Positions 1 through 5,657 of a stretch of DNA of 5,657 nucleotides are shown here, in pieces. Where the stretch lies: contig JAQCER010000277.1 of NCBI GenBank assembly GCA_027618625.1, forward strand, positions 1 through 5,657, read 5' to 3'. The DNA comes from Verrucomicrobiota bacterium. Lineage in GTDB: Bacteria > Verrucomicrobiota > Verrucomicrobiia > Verrucomicrobiales > DEV007. The notes under the pieces are model-generated. The model was not told the origin of the DNA. It saw nothing but the letters and a program-made list of their open reading frames with translations, and did no database searches. Both the position numbers and the translations under genes were made by a program. Each line of letters begins with the position of its first letter. The stretch's first letter is position 1.

Positions 1-1346
1 GGCTCCAGATTGGCAAGACGGTGATTGACGCGGACGAGGGCGATCATGAGGGCGAAGCCAGCGGCGAAGACGAAGCCGATGCCGTACCAGGCTTCGTTGG
101 CGAGGATCGTGGGAATGCTGAGGCCGACGTTGGCAGTGGCGAAGACGGCAGTGCAGACGAGGGCGCCTTTGCGATCGTCGAAGTAGAAGAGGATGGTGAG
201 GAGCGAAAGGAAGCCGATGAGCAGGAAGGCACCGAACAGGGTGACACGGAAAATGCCCATCTGAATGGATCCGATGCCTGCGGCGTTGGCCACTTGATCT
301 GCGAACACGAGTAGCAACAGGGTGGTGATCCCTTGCACGGCGAGCAGGTGGCGGAAACCATCGCGCAGGGTTTCGGTCATGGCTTCGCGGCAGGCGACGA
401 TCTGGCTGAGGGTCTTGCGGCCTTCGATGGCATCAAAGAATGCCTGGTAGCGCTCGGAGAAATCGGTTTCGAGCTTGAGGAAAAAGACGGCCATGCCGGG
501 GACTATGGACAGCAGGCTGAGGTAAATGGCGACGTCGTACTGCGGCGCGGCACACAGTGCGCCGGAAATCTGCAGGCGATGCTCGGACACCCACCAGAAC
601 ATGAGTTTGTCTCCCCAGATGCCGACGTTGTACAGGATGCCGGTGAGGGCGAGGCTCGGGAACTTGCGGAAGTAAACGAGCACGTCCCAGCGCATCGAGA
701 CGTCGGTACCAAACTCGCGATGCAGGGAATGCAGCAGCATGAGAAAGAGAACGGCATGACCAGAGGTAAACCCTAACATTGCCGCCTCCGGCCCTAATGC
801 CACGACGGCGCCGTAGGCCAGCAGACAACTTGCTGCGTAGCCTACGGCGAACGCGGTGACAACACGTTTGTAGCCGCGGAGTGCGGTGAGGTAGTTTGCT
901 GCGATGAAGATGCACGAGACGTACACCATCAGCGCAGCGGCGGCTACTTGGTGAATCAAAGCCCCGCCAACGAGGCCGAGGAAAAATATCGAGCCCACAG
1001 TCCCGCTGACGATGGCCGTGATGACCAGCGCTGAGAGCAGAGACGGGAAAATCTGGCTGCGCGATCGGAACGAGAACTGATCGGCAACGTAACGGGTGAG
1101 CACCAGCTGCATTGGCCCGACGAGAATGAGAGAGAACGCGTACACGTGCGTTACCGAGGCGGAAAAGAAGTCCAACTCGGCCTGTTGCAACAGTGGCCGC
1201 AGCACGACGGACAGAATCACAATCGACAGGATGGAAATGATCCAGGGCCCGCTGCTGATCAATCCGGCGTAGGTATACGCCGCGACTGTCGACGCACCCG
1301 TGTCGCCCTGTTTCAACTTACGAAGCTCGAATCCGATGCCAGCCAT
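1..1346 (-). CDS. pelG: PelG, polytopic inner-membrane protein of Pel polysaccharide export (3' end cut by window edge)
   Basis: From the ATG at 1346 the frame stays open for 448 codons to the left edge with no stop. P. aeruginosa PelG is about 456 residues, so only a few C-terminal residues should be missing. The protein begins MAGIGFELRKL, typical of PelG. It is very hydrophobic, with about twelve candidate membrane segments near residues 21-49, 67-86, 99-125, 133-152, 161-186, 189-206, 228-250, 268-291, 331-351, 364-388, 395-416 and 420-440. The central stretch GILYNVGIWGDKLMFW (236-251) is a PelG hallmark. Known role: a member of the Wzx-like MOP flippase superfamily, acting with PelD and PelE in the inner membrane to translocate the polymer made by PelF. 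It starts 5 nt after the pelF stop, with a weak AGG about 9 nt upstream, so coupled translation is likely. Identity is recalled from family knowledge, not searched. Confidence 0.95.
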   Translation of the reverse strand, partial: MAGIGFELRKLKQGDTGASTVAAYTYAGLISSGPWIISILSIVILSVVLRPLLQQAELDFFSASVTHVYAFSLILVGPMQLVLTRYVADQFSFRSRSQIFPSLLSALVITAIVSGTVGSIFFLGLVGGALIHQVAAAALMVYVSCIFIAANYLTALRGYKRVVTAFAVGYAASCLLAYGAVVALGPEAAMLGFTSGHAVLFLMLLHSLHREFGTDVSMRWDVLVYFRKFPSLALTGILYNVGIWGDKLMFWWVSEHRLQISGALCAAPQYDVAIYLSLLSIVPGMAVFFLKLETDFSERYQAFFDAIEGRKTLSQIVACREAMTETLRDGFRHLLAVQGITTLLLLVFADQVANAAGIGSIQMGIFRVTLFGAFLLIGFLSLLTILFYFDDRKGALVCTAVFATANVGLSIPTILANEAWYGIGFVFAAGFALMIALVRVNHRLANLE

Positions 1347-1351
1347 AGCGA

Positions 1352-2914
1352 TCAGCCTGCGCTTGGTTGCGCTGTCAGCGTTATGGCATTGAGTGATGAC
1401 GGCTCGGTGTAGAACGTGCGGAATCGATCGACCACCACTTGCTGGGTGTAATGGGTTTCGACCCGCGCCCGGCCAATGGCACCCAGTTGGCGGGCCTTTT
1501 GTGGATCGATAAGAATCTGGACGATAGCCTGTGCAATGGCCTGTGGATCGCCGACACGGGTCACCGCTCCGGCGGCACCGAGTGCGGGCTCCTCGTCTGG
1601 CTGGCCATTGATGAGATCCGCACACGCTCCGACATCGGTCGACACGACGGGGATCGAGGCACCAAAGGCCTCAAGCACCACGAATGGCAGGCCCTCGCTG
1701 ATGCTGGTGAGCACCATGATATCGATCTGTGCCAGCAGCTCCCCGCGATCCATCGGACCGGCGAAAATCACGACGTCTCCGAGGCCGAGCCGGTGGATCA
1801 GTTGCTGACATTCTTTGAAGTATTCCGGTTCTTCGCTGGTGGGGCCGGCAATAAGATACCGCACATCTGCCACCAGTCGCCGTACGAAGACGGCCGACTG
1901 CAATAGAGTCTTGACGTCCTTGATCCCAACTACACGACCGAGGAAACCGACTACTGGACGATCGCGCTTGGCCCGCCAGATCTCGCGTTTGGCAATGATG
2001 GACTTGAAATTCGCGAGTGCGACGCCATTGGGAATCACTTCGATCTTTTCCTTCGGCGCATCTAAGGAAATCTGATGCCGAGCATTTGCCGAGAACAGGG
2101 AAGTGATGTGGCCTGCCACGTTGTAAGCGTAGCGGGCCAGCAAGGTGAAGAAGCGGATCCACATCGTGCGCAGCACACTGTCGTCCGGCAGAAGGCGGGG
2201 CCGGGCAAACTCGGGATCCTGCAGCCAGGTGGCTTTGTGGATCTCGGCAATGCGTTCACGGACGTAGATGCCGTGCTCGCTCAACAGGAACGGAACAGCG
2301 TTCTGACGCGCAAGGAGCGCAGCGATCAGGCCAGCGTAGCCGGTGCAGGGACTGTGGTAAAGTCTCGCCGACGGGACGCGGTGGAGGGTTCCTAACAGAT
2401 TCCAAACCGGCTCCACCAGAAAGCGACAGGCCCAGAAGAAGTCGAGAAACGGAGCATCCGAGGCGTGTTCCTCGTAGATTTCCGAAACCAGATCCCAGAC
2501 GGCAGCATCCTTCCATATCGCATCGAGCGAACTGCGGCGAGCGAGTCTGGCAGTCTCTGCCAGCAGGCTGGAAAATGCTTCCGTTTCTGCTGGAGTGCCC
2601 TCCGTGGCAAGGAAAGTCTTGCACTTCTGCGTCAGTGCCAGGATGTCCGTTGTGGTTACAGTCGCGGCGAGCCACTTTTGATTCCTGGAAAAAAGGTAAG
2701 CCTCCTCGACCGAGACAATGTTCCGTGGCAATTTGTAAGCGTACTTTGCATCCTTGGCCTTCTCAGCGCCGATGAAGAGCACGCTGAAGCGCAGATCCGG
2801 CATGGCGCTGACGATCTGATGCACCCAGGTGGAAACGCCGCCGGAGACGTAGGGATACGTTCCTTCGAGAACCAGGCAGACATCGGCCGCTTCTTTCTGT
2901 TTGCGCGGTATCAT
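1352..2914 (-). CDS. pelF: PelF, cytoplasmic GT4-family glycosyltransferase of Pel polysaccharide synthesis
   Basis: A complete 520-residue protein, close to the roughly 507 residues of P. aeruginosa PelF. The N-terminal Rossmann half carries the PelF signature LEGTYPYVSGGVSTWVHQ (residues 16-33) and SEHGIYVRER (212-221). The C-terminal GT-B half has IPNGV (294-298), the donor-side loop GFLGRVVGIKDVKTLL (323-338) and the retaining-GT motif E-x7-E, E407 to E415 in EGLPFVVLE. There is no signal peptide or membrane segment, which fits a soluble enzyme. Known role: assembles the Pel chain from a UDP-sugar. UDP-glucose binding was reported early on, whereas the polymer is now described as rich in GalNAc and galactosamine, so the donor cannot be read from this sequence. 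The ATG overlaps the pelE stop by 4 nt (ATGA). The only AGG abuts the ATG, too close for a normal ribosome site, so reinitiation after pelE is likely. Confidence 0.97.
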   Translation of the reverse strand: MIPRKQKEAADVCLVLEGTYPYVSGGVSTWVHQIVSAMPDLRFSVLFIGAEKAKDAKYAYKLPRNIVSVEEAYLFSRNQKWLAATVTTTDILALTQKCKTFLATEGTPAETEAFSSLLAETARLARRSSLDAIWKDAAVWDLVSEIYEEHASDAPFLDFFWACRFLVEPVWNLLGTLHRVPSARLYHSPCTGYAGLIAALLARQNAVPFLLSEHGIYVRERIAEIHKATWLQDPEFARPRLLPDDSVLRTMWIRFFTLLARYAYNVAGHITSLFSANARHQISLDAPKEKIEVIPNGVALANFKSIIAKREIWRAKRDRPVVGFLGRVVGIKDVKTLLQSAVFVRRLVADVRYLIAGPTSEEPEYFKECQQLIHRLGLGDVVIFAGPMDRGELLAQIDIMVLTSISEGLPFVVLEAFGASIPVVSTDVGACADLINGQPDEEPALGAAGAVTRVGDPQAIAQAIVQILIDPQKARQLGAIGRARVETHYTQQVVVDRFRTFYTEPSSLNAITLTAQPSAG

Positions 2915-3888
2915 CCTGCGATGGCAGCGGCCCGCCAGAAGCGCGCGGCGGGGTGGTGGGATGGTTGATCGGCGCTGCGCTGGGCCAGAGCGTTCCAGTC
3001 GCGCTGCAGGTAGAGCAGTTCTGCCTCGAGCGGTTGGAGCAAATCTTCACTGGCGCCGGCGGCCCGCAGTTTTGCCAGGGAATCCGCGGCACCGTCCGTG
3101 CGAAGGGCCGAGAGCTGGGCTCGAACGAGGCGCGTGAGTCGCGGGATCGCTGGTGCTTGCTCATCTGCAAGATAGCCGATAGCGTTTTCGAGCAGCGTAT
3201 TTCTGTTGGTGCCTGTGGCCGGTGCCCACTCAGCGAGATCGAGGCAGGCATCTGCTGCCGCAAGGTTTTGTTGTGATGTTAGGGTTGCGACTTCTGCGAA
3301 TTGCTTCAGACAATCTTCCGACGCCCTTACCGCCCGGGTTACGGCACCCTGAGCGCGAAATCGGACTTCCGTATCCTCGTGCCGCTGGAGGTGCTGCAAC
3401 ACGACGGCCGCAGCACTTGCTGGACGGACGTTACGAAGACCAGTGGCCACGGCCCGGATTTCGCCGAGTAAGAGCTGCTTCAGCGAGCCTGCGAGTGGCT
3501 CGGCCATTGTGGCGGCAGGGGTCGAAACGGATGCCAGCGACAGACGCTCGAAAGGAGATGCATCTTCGCTCGCAGCCGTTGCTGGCGAACGCAGAATGAG
3601 GCTCATCGCCACCACCGTGAGCACTCCACCTATCGGCAGGAGCAGCGCCGGGACGAGGTAGAACACGAATGCAGCAGCGCGGGATCTGGGCTGGTCGACT
3701 GCCTTAGGAACAACGTCAGGGGCGGTAACAGCAGCTCCCGCCAGGGCGCGCACACAGGACGCGACCGCGTGAACGGCCAGGATCGCAAGCAGTACCCCAG
3801 CTTGGGGCTGGGCGACCAGGAAGTAGCTGGCAGCACCGATCTCAAACAGTGCGGCAGCGATGGCCATCGCGAATGTGACTGACTTCAT
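2911..3888 (-). CDS. pelE: PelE, inner-membrane protein with helical-repeat domain, Pel complex
   Basis: A complete 325-residue protein, near the family length of about 330. It has three hydrophobic stretches (residues 4-26, 30-54 and 72-98), then a low-complexity Ala/Ser-rich linker (about 100-135), then an alpha-helical region to the end. The helical part includes a HEAT/TPR-like stretch, EVRFRAQGAVTRA (174-186), and a C-terminal segment (about 245-325) with TPR-like spacing ending near ARFWRAA. Known role: PelE interacts with PelD and, with PelG, forms the membrane complex that recruits PelF; its soluble part is a protein-binding platform without known catalytic activity. The start is set by a strong GGAGG 4 nt before the ATG and by the ATGA overlap with the pelD stop. 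The 3' end overlaps pelF in the same way. The sequence alone would be hard to assign; position between pelD and pelF and the matching architecture make the call. Confidence 0.9.
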   Translation of the reverse strand: MKSVTFAMAIAAALFEIGAASYFLVAQPQAGVLLAILAVHAVASCVRALAGAAVTAPDVVPKAVDQPRSRAAAFVFYLVPALLLPIGGVLTVVAMSLILRSPATAASEDASPFERLSLASVSTPAATMAEPLAGSLKQLLLGEIRAVATGLRNVRPASAAAVVLQHLQRHEDTEVRFRAQGAVTRAVRASEDCLKQFAEVATLTSQQNLAAADACLDLAEWAPATGTNRNTLLENAIGYLADEQAPAIPRLTRLVRAQLSALRTDGAADSLAKLRAAGASEDLLQPLEAELLYLQRDWNALAQRSADQPSHHPAARFWRAAAIAG

Positions 3889-5197
3889 TTTGCCTCCGCT
3901 ACGGTGTTGGAATCGTTCGCGCCAATCTCGATGATCTGGTGGCGGATTCGATCGGGTTGCATGGCACCGGACGCCTGGAGCGATGCCACAAAACTCTCCG
4001 CGTCACGGCGACCTTCCATTGGCAAAAGCATCCGCAATGTGTTCGATTTCGCGTCGGCGCAAACGACCCGTGGTGCCACCAGCTGCTGCTTGATTGCCGC
4101 AGTCAACGATTCGATCCCTGTCGACTTGCCTTGATCGTGATTGACTTCGAACTCGACAACGGTAGACGGCAATCGCAGACGCGCGAAGGTTTCCTGCGCA
4201 AGCTTGCCTTGGGATTCGAACTCTTCTGTAGTGACAAAATGACTGGCGGCTGCACGACCTTTCTCAGCCTCCATCGCTGCCCCAGGCGCAGGCTCCGGAA
4301 GAAATCGCGCTACCCAGCGCACGATCACTTCAATGCGAACAAACGTCGGCTGCCCGATTACACTGAAAGGCATGTCCTCGACGTGCAACACTACTTTGCT
4401 TCCGGCATCACTGTTCCAGGGCACGGCTGCGATAAAATCCGTGTCGCCGGTGCTGCTTCCCGCTTTCCAGGTGACAGTCGACTGCGCCTTGAGCGCAGCC
4501 CTTGCCATGGCGAGTTTCTCCTGAGGCAATGTGTCACCGACCTTCCACTGCGAATCGAGTGCGGCGATGACTTTTCCGGTGCCATCGTCGCTGCCAAGTT
4601 CCAGTACACAACAGCTGCTGACATTCGCGGCATCGCGCAGGAGCTTCAGACATCCCGGCAGCACGGGCCCGGCAGTTGGGGCAAAGAGAGCACGCAGTTG
4701 CTGATCGAGCGCGCAGGTATCGGCCCCGAACAGGGCGAGGCGTTGCTGGAGTTGATGCCGGGTTTCGTCCAGCGTCTCGTTGTCGGAACGCAGGCTCTTA
4801 TTCTCGGCTTCGGCGCTGGTTGCGCGGGCCTCGAGACTGCGGAGTTGCCCGTTTAGCAGACTGCGGACCGCGCCTGTGAGAATCCCTCCGATGAAGAATC
4901 CCAGTAATAGGAGGCGGTGGTTGAGCAATGCTTCCGCAACTGAGAGATCATCGCCTTTGCCAGCGACGACGACTCCCGCTACCGCCGCAGTGACTATACC
5001 AGCAACACAGCCCGAAAGAAATCCGTAGCGAAAGCCAATGTAAACGGGGAGCAGCACCAGGGATTGGGATTGCTGTTGATCCAAAGTGGATCCTCCCCGG
5101 CCATCGCGAAGTTCAGGCCCGCAAGGAGCAAGGCAAATCCACAGAAGTCCAGGAGTGCAGCCGAAAGGGCGCGCTTGGTGTTACCCGTTGTTACCAT
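3885..5197 (-). CDS. pelD: PelD, GAF/degenerate-GGDEF c-di-GMP receptor of Pel synthesis, apparently frameshifted near its N-terminus
   Basis: The main frame runs from a TTG at 5084 to TGA at 3885 (399 residues). The expected N-terminus lies in another frame: ATG at 5197 opens MVTTGNTKRALSAALLDF, a membrane helix, then AGEDPLW, matching the membrane-helix plus E-D-P-L pattern of PelD N-termini. One extra base near 5060-5062 (a CCC run) would join both parts into about 437 residues, close to the 455 of P. aeruginosa PelD, with four membrane helices. Numbering from the TTG, the frame has membrane segments at 9-41 and 57-78, a coiled coil at about 80-118, a GAF domain at about 123-262 and a GGDEF-like domain at about 283-389. 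The GGDEF site is degenerate (about AKSNT, 345-349), as expected for a receptor rather than a cyclase. No RxxD motif occurs anywhere; the I-site position appears to read VAPR (336-339). Whether the frame break is a mutation or a sequence error is unknown. A short protein from TTG 5084 would lack the first helix. Confidence 0.88.
3893..3897 (-). promoter_or_regulatory. Ribosome binding site of pelE
   Basis: On the minus strand GGAGG lies 4 nt before the pelE ATG at 3888, inside the last codons of pelD. It is the clearest Shine-Dalgarno sequence in the operon and fixes the pelE start. The 4-nt ATGA overlap adds likely coupling. Confidence 0.75.
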
Positions 5198-5227
5198 AAA
5201 GGGCTCTTACCTAGGGCCAGTCCCAGA

Positions 5228-5246
5228 GGCGGGCTTTTTGGCGGGC
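5228..5246 (-). repeat. Two direct copies of GCCCGCC separated by AAAAA
   Basis: On the minus strand GCCCGCC occurs at 5246-5240 and again at 5234-5228, with five A bases between, a period of 12 nt. It lies between the putative promoter and the pelD start, in the expected leader. It could be a regulator half-site pair or chance in GC-rich DNA. Confidence 0.3.
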
Positions 5247-5267
5247 AGCGGGGAGGATGTTATGGTA

Positions 5268-5294
5268 ATTATACAGTGGCCGATTTTCGGGCAA
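5268..5294 (-). promoter_or_regulatory. Putative sigma-70 promoter reading into pelD
   Basis: On the minus strand a perfect TATAAT occupies 5273-5268. Upstream is a weak -35 candidate, TTGCCC, at 5294-5289 with a 15-nt spacer (16 if CTTGCC is used), shorter than the usual 17. A start near 5261 would leave a leader of about 60 nt before the pelD ATG at 5197. The box is AT-rich in GC-rich surroundings. It may belong to the host or to the end of the neighbouring IS. Transcription is not shown by the sequence. Confidence 0.45.
5280..5291 (+). repeat. First copy of a near-palindromic CCGATTTTCGGG element
   Basis: CCGATTTTCGGG is a short imperfect palindrome lying between the -35 and -10 candidates and overlapping the -35. 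A second copy with one extra base lies about 126 nt to the right. Both are followed by a GTG a few bases later. This could be an IS-end binding site or an operator. Confidence 0.3.
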
Positions 5295-5405
5295 GTGAAG
5301 GTCGCCCCGAGGGAGCTGATCACGACATTTTTGCTCAGATAAGGCGCTTGCAGTCCTTCGTCCCTAACATTTGTACATTCCGCCCCCTTGGTTGATGCCA
5401 GTTTC

Positions 5406-5418
5406 CCGATTTTACGGG
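5406..5418 (+). repeat. Second copy, CCGATTTTACGGG, next to the transposase stop
   Basis: This copy begins 9 nt beyond the transposase stop codon (5428-5430). With the adjoining C at 5405 it can pair as a CCCG/CGGG stem of only 4 bp with a 6-nt loop, too weak to call a terminator. It resembles the element at 5280-5291 apart from one inserted A. Confidence 0.3.
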
Positions 5419-5427
5419 TGTGTTAGT

Positions 5428-5657
5428 CTACGCTGCTTTCTTGCGCGCCTGCTCTTGTCTCCTGCGCGCTTCCTCCTGCTCGATGCGCAGCCGGGCCAGC
5501 ACCCACAGGTTGTGGCTGAGCACTGCCCAGGATACCGCCTGCCGGCGGTTCTCGAAGCCTTTCACCCGCAGGGGGCGCCCCAGGAACTGGTTCTTCAATA
5601 TGCTGATTCTTCCTTCGGTCTGGGCGCGGCGTTTCTGACCTTGGGCAAATTCCTCGT
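5428..5657 (-). CDS. IS transposase, C-terminal end only (5' part outside window)
   Basis: The open frame runs in from the right edge and ends at TAG 5430-5428, giving 75 visible residues. The segment QKRRAQTEGRISILK fits the C-terminal DDE signature Y-(2)-R-(3)-E-(6)-K of IS4/IS5/ISNCY-type transposases, with Q in the Y position, R10, the catalytic E14 and K21. It is followed by a conserved-looking stretch, RRQAVSWAVLSHNLWVLARL, and a highly charged tail of E, R, Q and K. The enzyme would cut and join the ends of its own element. It reads in the same direction as pelDEFG. The exact IS family is uncertain; ISNCY- or IS5-like is my best guess. Only the C-terminal end is present, so whether the gene is intact cannot be judged. 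Confidence 0.85.
   Translation of the reverse strand, partial: EEFAQGQKRRAQTEGRISILKNQFLGRPLRVKGFENRRQAVSWAVLSHNLWVLARLRIEQEEARRRQEQARKKAA

Larger units (their letters stand above)
5198..5427. other. Non-coding gap between transposase and pelD, including the unseen IS terminus
   Basis: This 230-bp stretch has no convincing gene on either strand. It contains the TATAAT box, two near-copies of a CCGATTTT(A)CGGG element and a repeated GCCCGCC in the probable pelD leader. The downstream terminal inverted repeat of the IS should lie here, but it cannot be placed because the other end of the element is outside the window. I see no c-di-GMP riboswitch and no strong terminator, so read-through from the transposase into pelD is possible. 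Confidence 0.6.

Noticed and set aside
433..915. A 160-codon minus-strand open frame within pelG
   Set aside because: It is out of frame with the hydrophobic pelG product, and its product is arginine-rich nonsense typical of a shifted GC-rich frame.
1439..1906. A 155-codon plus-strand open frame opposite pelF
   Set aside because: It mirrors conserved pelF codons, has no recognisable motif and no ribosome site worth noting.
3939..4856. A 305-codon open frame on the plus strand, antisense to pelD
   Set aside because: It lies wholly opposite a recognisable PelD, its product is rich in R, C, G and H without domain features, and it is a typical shadow of GC-biased coding on the other strand.
5060..5090. 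Programmed -1 frameshifting in pelD
   Set aside because: The phase change has the right direction, but no slippery heptamer is in frame and Pel operons are not known to use recoding.
5198..5300. A c-di-GMP (GEMM) riboswitch in the pelD leader
   Set aside because: The conserved GEMM core bases and the two-helix layout are not seen, and the leader is too short if the TATAAT box is used.
5064..5342. A 92-codon plus-strand open frame across the pelD 5' end and the gap
   Set aside because: Half is antisense to the pelD N-terminus, the rest crosses the putative promoter, and no family is recognised.
5405..5418. A rho-independent terminator after the transposase
   Set aside because: The stem is only 4 bp and there is no following run of T on the coding strand.

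Overview
The window carries the inner-membrane half of a Pel exopolysaccharide biosynthesis operon, pelD-pelE-pelF-pelG. All four genes are on the minus strand, so they read from right to left. The 3' end of an insertion-sequence transposase lies just upstream of pelD on the same strand. The base composition (fairly GC-rich), codon use and Pseudomonas-type gene order suggest a proteobacterium, probably beta or gamma. Nothing in the window fixes the genus.

Layout in the direction of transcription. (1) 5657-5428 encodes the last 75 residues of a DDE transposase, whose 5' part lies outside the window. (2) 5427-5198 is a 230-bp non-coding gap. It should contain the downstream end of the IS, and it holds a perfect TATAAT box pointing at pelD. 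(3) 5197-3885 is pelD, a membrane-anchored GAF/degenerate-GGDEF protein, which is the c-di-GMP receptor in Pseudomonas aeruginosa. Its first 46 or so codons are in a different frame from the rest, so this copy appears to be frameshifted. (4) 3888-2911 is pelE. (5) 2914-1352 is pelF, the cytoplasmic GT4 glycosyltransferase. (6) 1346 to the left edge is pelG, a polytopic transporter-like membrane protein; 448 codons are visible and only a few C-terminal residues should be missing.

pelD/pelE and pelE/pelF overlap by 4 nt (ATGA), and pelF/pelG are 5 nt apart, so the four genes should be translated as a coupled unit. In the known Pel system PelF polymerises the sugar from a nucleotide-sugar donor on the cytoplasmic side. 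PelD, PelE and PelG form the membrane complex that recruits PelF and moves the polymer across the inner membrane, with c-di-GMP binding to PelD as the switch. The periplasmic and outer-membrane genes (pelA, pelB, pelC) are not in the window; where they would normally precede pelD there is an IS.

The main points for a second look are the reading-frame break in pelD, the apparent absence of the RxxD c-di-GMP-binding motif from PelD, and the IS and promoter arrangement directly upstream. No wholly new system is visible.
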